Source: Physella acuta (taxonomy: Eukaryota; Mollusca; Gastropoda; Physidae). Taken from it: a stretch of DNA of 64,000 bases. Below are positions 46,213 to 56,696 of this stretch, piece by piece. Location of the stretch: positions 1,363,501 through 1,427,500 of the forward strand of contig NW_026731674.1 in the NCBI RefSeq assembly GCF_028476545.1. Reading direction: 5' to 3'. The notes under the pieces were generated by a model. It saw nothing but the letters and a program-made list of their open reading frames with translations, did not search any database and was not told the origin of the DNA. How positions within the stretch are numbered: the stretch's first letter is position 1; the number at the start of each line of letters is the position of its first letter. A program made the translations under genes and the position numbers.

Positions 46213-49200
46213 CCTGTCACAGGATGGTCAGCCTGTCACAGGATGGTCGGCTCTAGCCTGTCACAAGATGGTCAGCTCTAGCCTGTCACAGGATGGTCAG
46301 CTCTAGCCTGTCACAGGATGGTCAGCTCTAACCTGTCACAGGATGGTCAGCTCTAGCCTGTCACAGGATGGTCAGCCTGTCACAGGATGGTCAGCCTGTC
46401 ACAGGATGGTTAGCTCTAGCCTGTCACAGGATGGTCAGCTCTAGCCTGTCACAGGATGGTCAGCTCTAGCCTGTCACAGGATGGTCAGCTCTAGCCTGTC
46501 ACAGGATGGTCAGCTCTAGCCTGTCACAGGATGGTCAGCCTGTCACAGGATGGTCAGCTCTAGCCTGTCACAGGATGGTCAGCCTGTCACAGGATGGTCA
46601 GCTCTAGCCTGTCACAGGATGGTCAGCTCTAGCCTGTCACAGGATGGTCAGCTCTAGCCTGTCACAGGATGGTCAGCTCTAGCCTGTCACAGGATGGTCA
46701 GCTCTAGCCTGTCACAGGATGGTCAGCCTGTCACAGGATGGTCAGCTCTAGCCTGTCACAGGATGGTCAGCCTGTCACAGGATGGTCAGCTCTAGCCTGT
46801 CACAGGATGGTCAGCTCTAGCCTGTCACAGGATGGTCAGCTCTAGCCTGTCACAGGATGGTCAGCTCTAGCCTGTCACAGGATGGTCAGCTCTAGCCTGT
46901 CACAGGATGGTCAGCCTGTCACAGGATGGTCAGCTCTAGCCTGTCACAGGATGTTCAGCTCTAGCCTGTCACAGGATGGTCAGCTCTAGCCTGTCACAGG
47001 ATGGTCAGCTCTAGCCTGTCACAGGATGGTCAGCTCTAGCCTGTCACAGGATGGTCAGCTCTAGCCTGTCACAGGATGGTCAGCTCTAGCCTGTCACAGG
47101 ATGGTCAGCTCTAGCCTGTCACAGGATGGTCAGCCTGTCACAGGATGGTCAGCTCTAGCCTGTCACAGGATGGTCAGCTCTAGCCTGTCACAGGATGGTC
47201 AGCTCTAGCCTGTCACAGGATGGTCAGCCTGTCACAGGATGGTCAGCTCTAGCCTGTCACAGGATGGTCAGCTCTAGCCTGTCACAGGATGGTCAGCCTG
47301 TCACAGGATGGTCAGCTCTAGCCTGTCACAGGATGGTCAGCTCTAGCCTGTCACAGGATGGTCAGCTCTAGCCTGTCACAGGATGGTCAGCTCTAGCCTG
47401 TCACAGGATGTTCAGCTCTAGCCTGTCACAGGATGGTCAGCTCTAGCCTGTCACAGGATGGTCAGCTCTAGCCTGTCACAGGATGGTCAGCTCTAGCCTG
47501 TCACAGGATGGTCAGCTCTAGCCTGTCACAGGATGGTCAGCTCTAGCCTGTCACAGGATGGTCAGCCTGTCACAGGATGGTCAGCTCTAGCCTGTCACAG
47601 GATGGTCAGCTCTAGCCTGTCACAGGATGGTCAGCTCTAGCCTGTCACAGGATGGTCAGCTCTAGCCTGTCACAGGATGGTCAGCCTGTCACAGGATGGT
47701 CAGCTCTAGCCTGTCACATGATGGTCAGCTCTAGCCTGTCACAGGATGGTCAGCTCTAGCCTGTCACAGGATGGTCAGCTCTAGCCTGTCACAGGATGGT
47801 CAGCTCTAGCCTGTCACAGGATGGTCAGCTCTAGCCTGTCACAGGATGGTCAGCCTGTCACAGGATGGTCAGCTCTAGCCTGTCACAGGATGGTCAGCTC
47901 TAGCCTGTCACAGGATGGTCAGCTCTAGCCTGTCACAGGATGGTCAGCCTGTCACAGGATGGTCAGCCTGTCACAGGATGGTTAGCTCTAGCCTGTCACA
48001 GGATGGTCAGCCTGTCACAGGATGGTCAGCTCTAGCCTGTCACAGGATGGTCAGCTCTAGCCTGTCACAGGATGGTCAGCCTGTCACAGGATGGTCAGCT
48101 CTAGCCTGTCACAGGATGGTCAGCTCTAGCCTGTCACAGGATGGTCAGCTCTAGCCTGTCACAGGATGGTCAGCTCTAGCCTGTCACAGGATGGTCAGCC
48201 TGTCACAGGATGGTCAGCTCTAGCCTGTCACAGGATGGTCAGCTCTAGCCTGTCACAGGATGGTCAGCTCTAGCCTGTCACAGGATGGTCAGCTCTAGCC
48301 TGTCACAGGATGGTCAGCCTGTCACAGGATGGTCAGCTCTAGCCTGTCACAGGATGGTCAGCTCTAGCCTGTCACAGGATGGTCAACTCTAGCCTGTCAC
48401 AGGATGGTCAGCTCTAGCCTGTCACAGGATGGTCAGCTCTAGCCTGTCACAGGATGGTCAGCTCTAGCCTGTCACAGGATGGTCAGCTCTAGCCTGTCAC
48501 AGGATGGTCAGCTCTAGCCTGTCACAGGATGGTCAGCTCTAGCCTGTCACAGGATGGTCAGCTCTAGCCTGTCACAGGATGGTCAGCCTGTCACAGGATG
48601 GTCAGCTCTAGCCTGTCACAGGATGGTCAGCCTGTCACAGGATGGTCAGCTCTAGCCTGTCACAGGATGGTCAGCTCTAGCCTGTCACAGGATGGTCAGC
48701 TCTAGCCTGTCACAGGATGGTCAGCTCTAGCCTGTCACAGGATGGTCAGCTCTAGCCTGTCACAGGATGGTCAGCTCTAGCCTGTCACAGGATGGTCAGC
48801 TCTAGCCTGTCACAGGATGGTCAGCCTGTCACAGGATGGTCAGCTCTAGCCTGTCACAGGATGGTCAGCTCTAGCCTGTCACTGGATGGTCAGCTCTAGC
48901 CTGTCACAGGATGGTCAGCTCTAGCCTGTCACAGGATGGTCAGCTCTAGCCTGTCACAGGATGGTCAGCCTGTCACAGGATGGTCAGCTCTAGCCTGTCA
49001 CAGGATGGTCAGCTCTAGCCTGTCACAGGATGGTCAGCTCTAGCCTGTCACAGGATGGTCAGCTCTAGCCTGTCACAGGATGGTCAGCCTGTCACAGGAT
49101 GGTCAGCTCTAGCCTGTCACAGGATGGTCAGCTCTAGCCTGTCACAGGATGGTCAGCTCTAGCCTGTCACAGGATGGTCAGCCTGTCACAGGATGGTCAA

Positions 49201-50458
49201 CTCTAGCCTGTCACAGGATGGTCAGCTCTAGCCTGTCACAGGATGGTCAGCTCTAGCCTGTCACAGGATGGTCAGCTCTAGCCTGTCACAGGATGGTCAG
49301 CTCTAGCCTGTCACAGGATGGTCAGCTCTAGCCTGTCACAGGATGGTCAGCTCTAGCCTGTCACAGGATGGTCAGCTCTAGCCTGTCACAGGATGGTCAG
49401 CTCTAGCCTGTCACAGGATGGTCAGCTCTAGCCTGTCACAGGATGGTCAGCTCTAGCCTGTCACAGGATGGTCAGCTCTAGCCTGTCACAGGATGGTCAG
49501 CTCTAGCCTGTCACAGGATGGTCAGCTCTAGCCTGTCACAGGATGGTCAGCTCTAGCCTGTCACTGGATGGTCAGCTCTAGCCTGTCACAGGATGGTCAG
49601 CTCTAGCCTGTCACAGGATGGTCAGCTCTAGCCTGTCACAGGATGGTCAGCTCTAGCCTGTCACAGGATGGTCAGCTCTAGCCTGTCACAGGATGGTCAG
49701 CTCTAGCCTGTCACAGGATGGTCAGCTCTAGCCTGTCACAGGATGGTCAGCTCTAGCCTGTCACAGGATGGTCAGCCTGTCACAGGATGGTCAGCTCTAG
49801 CCTGTCACAGGATGGTCAGCTCTAGCCTGTCACTGGATGGTCAGCTCTAGCCTGTCACAGGATGGTCAGCTCTAGCCTGTCACAGGATGGTCAGCTCTAG
49901 CCTGTCACAGGATGGTCAGCTCTAGCCTGTCACAGGATGGTCAGCCTGTCACAGGATGGTCAGCTCTAGCCTGTCACAGGATGGTCAGCTCTAGCCTGTC
50001 ACAGGATGGTCAGCCTGTCACAGGATGGTCAGCTCTAGCCTGTCACAGGATGGTCAGCTCTAGCCTGTCACTGGATGGTCAGCTCTAGCCTGTCACAGGA
50101 TGGTCAGCTCTAGCCTGTCACAGGATGGTCAGCTCTAGCCTGTCACAGGATGGTCAGCTCTAGCCTGTCACAGGATGGTCAGCTCTAGCCTGTCACAGGA
50201 TGGTCAGCTCTAGCCTGTCACAGGATGGTCAGCTCTAGCCTGTCACTGGATGGTCAGCTCTAGCCTGTCACAGGATGGTCAGCTCTAGCCTGTCACAGGA
50301 TGGTCAACTCTAGCCTGTCACAGGATGGTCAGCTCTAGCCTGTCACTGGATGGTCAGCTCTAGCCTGTCACAGGATGGTCAGCTCTAGCCTGTCACAGGA
50401 TGGTCAGCTCTAGCCTGTCACAGGATGGTCAGCTCTAGCCTGTCACAGGATGGTTAGC
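46196..50458 (+). repeat. 25/19-bp minisatellite of 4.3 kb after exon 12
   Basis: About 175 units of GATGGTCAGCTCTAGCCTGT plus CACAG, with a short form lacking CTCTAG. Each unit reads GATG, then GTCAGC...CACAG, then GATG again, so it looks like a tiny GT-AG segment. It begins at the end of the last recognised MIPOL1-like exon. Confidence 0.97.
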
Positions 50459-50867
50459 CTGTTACTTCGTGCAATATGTAAAAATATATTTTTGGGTGAG
50501 GGAATACAATAGAAGTTTTCTATGCCAATAAAGTAGCACCACTTGACAGCTATACATTAAAAAACAAACTGATCAATAGAAGGTCATGAAATTTGGCAGA
50601 CTACCACTCAGGCCTCTCCATGCTACTAGTACATTCAGACAATATTTGAAAGGAACACGCATTATTAAGGAAAACATTCCCAAAGTTTTAGTCTTAGTGA
50701 AGTCTTAGGGTTTATTTATTTATAAATAGATCTAAATTAAAAGTGTATCTTTCTATTGGCTGATGTATATCTTTAGATTTAATTCAAGTGGCTCTATCAC
50801 ATTGTCTATTTACTATGTTTAATTTATAGTTAGCTGTTTAAATAAATTTCTTTTCTAAAAGCTTTTA
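50459..50867. other. Unique AT-rich sequence after the 4.3-kb array
   Basis: No exon, array or element seen. It could be intron or 3' UTR of the MIPOL1-like gene. Confidence 0.4.
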
Positions 50868-51182
50868 TTTTGTTCACAATGTTTGTGGACATGTGGCAAA
50901 TATTGTAACTCAATTCGTTCACAATGTTTGTGGAGGGGCAAATATTGTAACTCAATATGTTCACAATGTTTGTGGACATGTGGCAAATATTGTAACTCAA
51001 TTTGTTCACAATGTTTGTGGACATATGGCAAATATTGTAACTCAATTTGTTCACAATGTTTGTGGACATGTGGCAAATATTGTAACTCAATTCGTTCACA
51101 ATGTTTGTGGAGGGGCAAATATTGTAACTCAATTTGTTCACAATGTTTGTGGACATGTGGCAAATATTGTAACTCAATTTGA
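50868..51182 (+). repeat. 60-bp minisatellite (GTTCACAATGTTTGTGGACA)
   Basis: About six units, two of them with GAGGGGCAAATATT in place of GACATGTGGCAAATATT. The unit resembles the single segment at 14195-14275 (AAGCTTTTATTTAGTTCACA ... GGCAAATCTTGTAACTCAAA), so it grew inside a dispersed repeat. Confidence 0.9.
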
Positions 51183-52173
51183 ATTAAATCAAGCTTTCAC
51201 CATTGTTTGCTTTTCAAGTTGATGAATCAATAGACATGAGTTCGTTTTCGCATTTGATTGTCTTTGTGAAATATATTCATTCAGATAGCAAAGAAGAGCT
51301 GCTATTTTGTGAAGATATGGAGAAAATAAATACATTTTTTGAAAGTATTTGATCAAAATACGTAAACGTCAGTGGGGTTTGTACGGATTGTGTGACATCT
51401 ACGTTTAGGTCAAAATCGGGCTTTCAGAAAACAGTAAAAGACTTAGCTCCCTAATCAAGGGGAATCCACTGCATAATTTACCGGTATGCCCTCGCCAGCA
51501 AGATTCTTCCGACTTCATTACTAATAAAAGTCGTAAATTATATTAAATGTTGAGCGCTAAGCACCCGTTTGTTTAAAGAACAGTCAAAGACATGAATCAA
51601 GATCACAAGGTTCTGCTTTTCTACACTACAAAACGCTGGCTGTCAAACGAGATGTTGTGGATCGTGTTTTTGAAGTGAAAGATGAAATCAAGTTTTTCTT
51701 GGAAGACCTTTTGATATACTTTAATTAATGTCCCATTCATTCTACCAAAACTCCACCCATGACGGCCCAAGTAAGGAGCATAACTCTGTATGATCAAGTG
51801 AATAGTTTCACAAAATATTTGTTTTTGTCTAAATGAAATTGAAAATTAAGATAAAAACTACTGCTTAGTGTTGGGAATAAACCTGGCTTTCCAACAGTAT
51901 TAAATAGAATATATTATATTCGGTACAAGTACAGTATAAATTATAGTAAGTATAAAAATAAAAAATGTCGGAGAAAATTCAAAACAGGTCATTTTCGGTA
52001 GTCAACTTTATTTATTTTTGTCTAAACAACTATGCATCGAATTTAAGTTAAATATCAATTTGGTTATGTTTAAGATATATAATTCATAAAATACATGCCT
52101 AGATAAATTTAGAGGCATTATTTTATTTTTAATATTAAATCTACTAAAAATAGGACAGATGAGTCTAAAACAG

Positions 52174-53130
52174 GGGTCGGCAACCTTTTGAGCCGAAAGA
52201 GCCAAAAGTTACAATTTACAACATTACCCGGTTTTTAAAGAGCCACTAACATTTTTATGTCAAGAGTATATTTGTTAAGGATTATATATATATATATATA
52301 TATATACAATCCTAAACAAATATCATATTATATATGTAATTTAAAATAAATAGCTTTGAATATATGAAATAATCACATTTGAATTTGTGTTGAGAGGATC
52401 TACTACGTAAGTCAGAGTTCTTGCATTTGTTTTGAATAGCTCAAATCTATCAGTGAAAACGTCCTTCATTTTGTTTATATTAATGCTGAAGTGATTGAGT
52501 AGTAGCATTGGTTTTATGACGATAATTGTTCAGATTTTTTCGTAATTAAGTAATTTACCGCTCACCATGTATTCAACAAAAAAGTATTTTCGAAACAAAC
52601 CACTTCTTCAAGCAAGATATCATGAATATAGGCTGGGCTTTCCTTTCAGTTTTACACTTAGCTGGTTTAGTTTCTTTGTGATATCAACTATGAAGCTGAA
52701 TGTTTTAATTCGGAATGGAAGTACATTGAGATAGGGAGTAACTAAATATTCTAATATAATAGTGAATGTTTATTGTTTATATAATAATATTATGTTATAT
52801 CGTTTATTACCGAATGTTGCAGACTAATATTTTTATGAGTTTTGAAAATAAAATAAATATTAATATTTGTGCATGAAGATGCAGAGCCGCAACTGGACAC
52901 CAAAAGAGCCGCAGGTCTAAGCCAGGGGTCGGCAACCTTTTGAAGCGGATGAGCCAAAAGTTACAATTTTCAAAATTTCCCTGGTTTTAAAGAGCCACTA
53001 ACATTTTTTTAATTTCAAATATTTTATTTTTTCATTAAGATTATTAGTATTTGTTCCGGGAGCTGGAGAGCCGCATCTTGATATCAAAAGAGCCGCATGC
53101 GGCTCGCGAGCCGCAGGTTGCCGACCCCTG
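52174..53130. mobile_element. hAT-type non-autonomous element (CAGGGGTCGGCAACC) with 8-bp duplication
   Basis: Starts CAGGGGTCGGCAACCTTTTG and ends CAGGTTGCCGACCCCTG; flanked by GTCTAAAA at 52166-52173 and 53131-53138. A second left end at 52923 begins another copy that shares the right end, so two elements are joined head to tail or one is nested. Same family as 12469-13287. Internal motifs AGAGCCAAAAGTTACAATTT and AAGAGCCACTAACATTTT. Confidence 0.85.
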
Positions 53131-53907
53131 GTCTAAAATTTCGAGATAGAAAGAAACTATTATTTTTTTATCTTTCAAAAGCGCCATTTAAATTAGAAGA
53201 CCGGAAAAGGATGCTGAAACTATCCGACTTCCTGTTTAGTTAAAAATTAGGATTTGTAGGCCATATTTTGATGAAACAAATTTAATTTTTCTAAGCGTAT
53301 TGTAAGCGGGCGGCAGCGGGCGTTACGGGACATTAATGTTAACAACCAAGAGTAGTTGGAGAGACCAGCAAACCTAGCAGATATATTTGAACATCAACAT
53401 AAGCTTAACCTGAAGCTTCAGGGAAAAGAAACGATTGATCTTTTTAATCTCTTCTCTTGATAATCTCTGAGCATTTTTATCAAATCTGCAAAATTGGCGA
53501 AGAAAATAAATCTTGGAAATATCGCTGTTTGAGAAATTCTGCAGTGTGGTAGATGAATCTGATTGTGAAATAAATAAAATTTTGAAAGAGGATTCTGGGC
53601 AATTTGAATCTCTTGAAAACGAACAGCGGCATTATTTTCCATGAGCTGAAAGAAGAAGAATCTGCATTGATACGTTACCTATTCTCTGCTTCCCTCAATG
53701 TTGCCAGCATTCCCGATGAATTCGTGGAATGATTCGGCGTCAGATGAAAAACAGCTCACACAATTTTGGTATAGTATGCACCATTTATACCGAAACTTGA
53801 AACTGATTGCCTTTCGAGCTTTAGTTTCTTTTGTGTCTACATATTTCTGTGAGAGTGGGTTTTGAAACTTATCCAATTAAAAACAAAACAAAGAAATAAA
53901 TGTTGAT

Positions 53908-54002
53908 AATGACTGTGTGTATAAAGCTTTATACTTTATGACTGATGTATGACTGTGTGTATAAAGCTTTATACTTTATGACTGATGTATGACTGTGTGT
54001 GA
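53908..54002 (+). repeat. 40-bp tandem duplication (TATAAAGCTTTATACTTTAT)
   Basis: Two full units with GACTGATGTATGACTGTGTG. The sequence is the reverse complement of the 28-30-bp unit of the array at 60876-63489 apart from an extra ACTTTAT. Confidence 0.85.
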
Positions 54003-54225
54003 GGCTAGCGTTAAAAACAAACTATACAGCGGATGTTTAGTTAATAGCATGCAATTTTACTCATCGTATTAAAATAGTGATCAAGAATAATTCATATTGA
54101 AAGTCTACTAGAAAAACTTATTTTTAGTGCTTATTGATTTCAATTTTTTAATTATATTATGGGATCGTAGGTCACTTATTTTTAATAAAAGGAGGTCGCC
54201 ACTCGAAAAAGTTCGGGAACTACTG

Positions 54226-55035
54226 ATCTAGATTAGGCCAATAACACAATGAATACTTTCTCTACTAAACTATTTAAGGTCTTATTTATTTTATATAAAT
54301 CTTTTTTTTTTACAGTAATGGAATTGTCTAAATGAGGATATAACTTAATTAAAATAAGATTCGTGATTGGTTCTAATTCATTAATATTAGTTTGACGTTA
54401 GCATCTTATTATTCTAATGAGGGTTGAACTCAGAAAATATAGAAACAAATTTGTTTTTAAAAGATAAAAACGTGTGTGACTTCTTTCTGATCTTTTTAGA
54501 TGTGAATGATAAAGTTGCCTTTTGGACTTGGGCAGGTAAAGTAGAGTTGGCCTGTTTCTATGTACTCAACTTATGAAGGGTAAGTGTGGTCAGACCCATG
54601 CTCAACTGAAATTGGAGTTTTAAAAGACAAACATGTTGTCTGAGGTGTGGCGTCGTTTAAAATGGGTCTGGTTTTTTGTGATGATGTGTGACAGTGGGGA
54701 GGCGAATGATAAAAATCATCAAACAAACATGACATCATTTATGGATGACCCCCAGCCCCCCCCCCCCCAACCCCCCCTCCACCAAAAGGCACTGTTATCC
54801 AAGGTTAACTGGTAGTCTAGTTCTATTTTAAAATTCAAGTATTTTAAAAAACGTCTAGGTCTATATCTCACGCTGGAATTGTACATAACTTAGTCCTTCG
54901 TCTAATCGTCAATACAATAAATGAAGAATTGATTTGTAACATTTGTTTTACATTTATTTTAGGGACATACGAAAGTAAATGGAAATAATTAAAACAATTC
55001 AAATAGGTCTGTCTTCTACATGCACCTGCACATAC
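54226..55035. other. AT-rich spacer between MIPOL1-like and ZFYVE26-like genes
   Basis: No gene recognised. It contains a C-run near 54757, an exon-like 36-nt segment at 54500-54535 (see rejected), and AATAAA-type signals on the minus strand near 54950 that could serve the ZFYVE26-like gene. Confidence 0.4.
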
Positions 55036-56512
55036 GTCAGTGATGCCAGAACAGGTGGTCAGTGACACAGGTGGTCAGTGGCACAGGTGGTCAGTGACAC
55101 AGGTGGTCAGTGGCATGGTCAGTGACACAGGTGGTCAGTGACACAGGTGGTCAGTGACACAGGTGGTCAGTGGCACAGGTGGTCAGTGACATGGTCAGTG
55201 ACACAGGTGGTCAGTGACACAGGTGGTCAGTGACACAGGTGGTCAGTGGCACAGGTGGTCAGTGGCACAGGTGGTCAGTGACATGGTCAGTGACACAGGT
55301 GGTCAGTGACACAGGTGGTCAGTGACATGGTCAGTGACACAGGTGGTCAGTGGCACAGGTGGTCAGTGACACAGGTGGTCAGTGACATGGTCAGTGACAC
55401 AGGTGGTCAGTGGCACAGGTGGTCAGTGACACAGGGGGTCAGTGGCACAGGTGGTCAGTGGCACAGGTGGTCAGTGACACAGGTGGTCAGTGACACAGGT
55501 GGTCAGTGGCACAGGTGGTCAGTGGCACAGGTGGTCAGTGACACAGGTGGTCAGTGGCACAGGTGGTCAGTGGCACAGGTGGTCAGTGACACAGGTGGTC
55601 AGTGACATGGTCAGTGACACAGGTGGTCAGTGACACAGGTGGTCAGTGACACAGGTGGTCAGTGGCACAGGTGGTCAGTGACACAGGTGGTCAGTGACAC
55701 AGGTGGTCAGTGACACAGGTGGTCAGTGACACAGGTGGTCAGTGACACAGGTGGTCAGTGACACAGGTGGTCAGTGACACAGGGGGTCAGTGGCACAGGT
55801 GGTCAGTGGCACAGGTGGTCAGTGACACAGGTGGTCAGTGACACAGGTGGTCAGTGGCACAGGTGGTCAGTGGCACAGGTGGTCAGTGACACAGGTGGTC
55901 AGTGGCACAGGTGGTCAGTGACACAGGTGGTCAGTGACACAGGTGGTCAGTGACACAGGTGGTCAGTGACACAGATGGTCAGTGACACAGGTGGTCAGTG
56001 ACACAGGTGGTCAGTGACACAGGTGGTCAGTGACACAGGGGGTCAGTGGCACAGGTGGTCAGTGACATGGTCAGTGACACAGGGGGTCAGTGGCACAGGT
56101 GGTCAGTGACATGGTCAGTGACACAGGTGGTCAGTGACACAGGTGGTCAGTGACACAGGTGGTCAGTGACACAGGTGGTCAGTGACACAGGTGGTCAGTG
56201 ACACAGGTGGTCAGTGACACAGGTGGTCAGTGACACAGGTGGTCAGTGACACAGGTGGTCAGTGGCACAGGTGGTCAGTGACACAGGTGGTCAGTGACAT
56301 GGTCAGTGACACAGGTGGTCAGTGGCACAGGTGGTCAGTGACACAGGTGGTCAGTGACACAGGTGGTCAGTGACACAGGTGGTCAGTGACATGGTCAGTG
56401 ACACAGGTGGTCAGTGGCACAGGTGGTCAGTGACACAGGTGGTCAGTGACACAGGTGGTCAGTAACACAGGTGGTCAGTGACACAGGTGGTCAGTGGCAC
56501 AGGTGGTCAGTA
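55036..56512 (+). repeat. 16-bp minisatellite (GTGGTCAGTGACACAG)
   Basis: About 92 units, the variants being GGCACAG and a shortened GACATG. Each full unit starts GT and ends AG. It ends five bases from the ZFYVE26-like stop codon, so if transcribed it would be the start of that 3' UTR. Confidence 0.97.
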
Positions 56513-56516
56513 TTTT

Positions 56517-56696
56517 TTACGGCTGTTTGTCCAAGTTTTTGTGCTGTTCAAGCCACTTCTTGCAAATATTTCTTACAGCTGTTTGTCCAAGTCTTTGTGC
56601 TGCACCAGCTATCCTTTGAACATCCTCAACCCTGTCCCGTTTGACAGCAAGCAGATAGGCTGATCTCAGTTTACCACATAAAATAAAGGCATTGAT
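56517..56696 (-). CDS. ZFYVE26: ZFYVE26-like last exon with stop
   Basis: Begins INAFILCGKLRSAYLLAVKR and ends KWLEQHKNLDKQP then TAA (56519-56517). Acceptor TTATTTCCAG. 180 nt. An internal near-duplicate (GGCTGTTTGTCCAAGTTTTT and GCTGTTTGTCCAAGTCTTTG on the plus strand) shows a small tandem duplication within the coding end. Confidence 0.87.
   Translation of the reverse strand: MNAFILCGKLRSAYLLAVKRDRVEDVQRIAGAAQRLGQTAVRNICKKWLEQHKNLDKQP

Larger units (their letters stand above)
51212..54225 (+). mobile_element. Relic of a ZBED/SCAND3-type hAT transposon, interrupted
   Basis: At 51218-51720 the plus strand codes VDESIDMSSFSHLIVFVKYI, EELLFCEDMEKINTFFE, GVCTDCVTS and, after a frame change, KRWLSNEMLWIVFLK, the order of the hAT transposase core in ZBED5/SCAND3-like proteins (EST D, LLFC, C.DG, RWLS). 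At 53345-53890, after a 957-bp insertion, it continues LADIFEHQHKLNLKLQGKE and, further on, ASDEKQLTQFW. Several stops and frame changes make it inactive. The right end AAGTTCGGGAACTACTG at 54209-54225 fits a hAT terminus; no left end found. Confidence 0.8.

Noticed and set aside
54500-54535. 36-nt segment with good acceptor (ATCTTTTTAG) and donor (GTAAAG), reading VNDKVAFWTWA, phase-compatible with a donor at 46202
   Set aside because: No resemblance to MIPOL1 and too short to trust; might be a real exon but unsupported.
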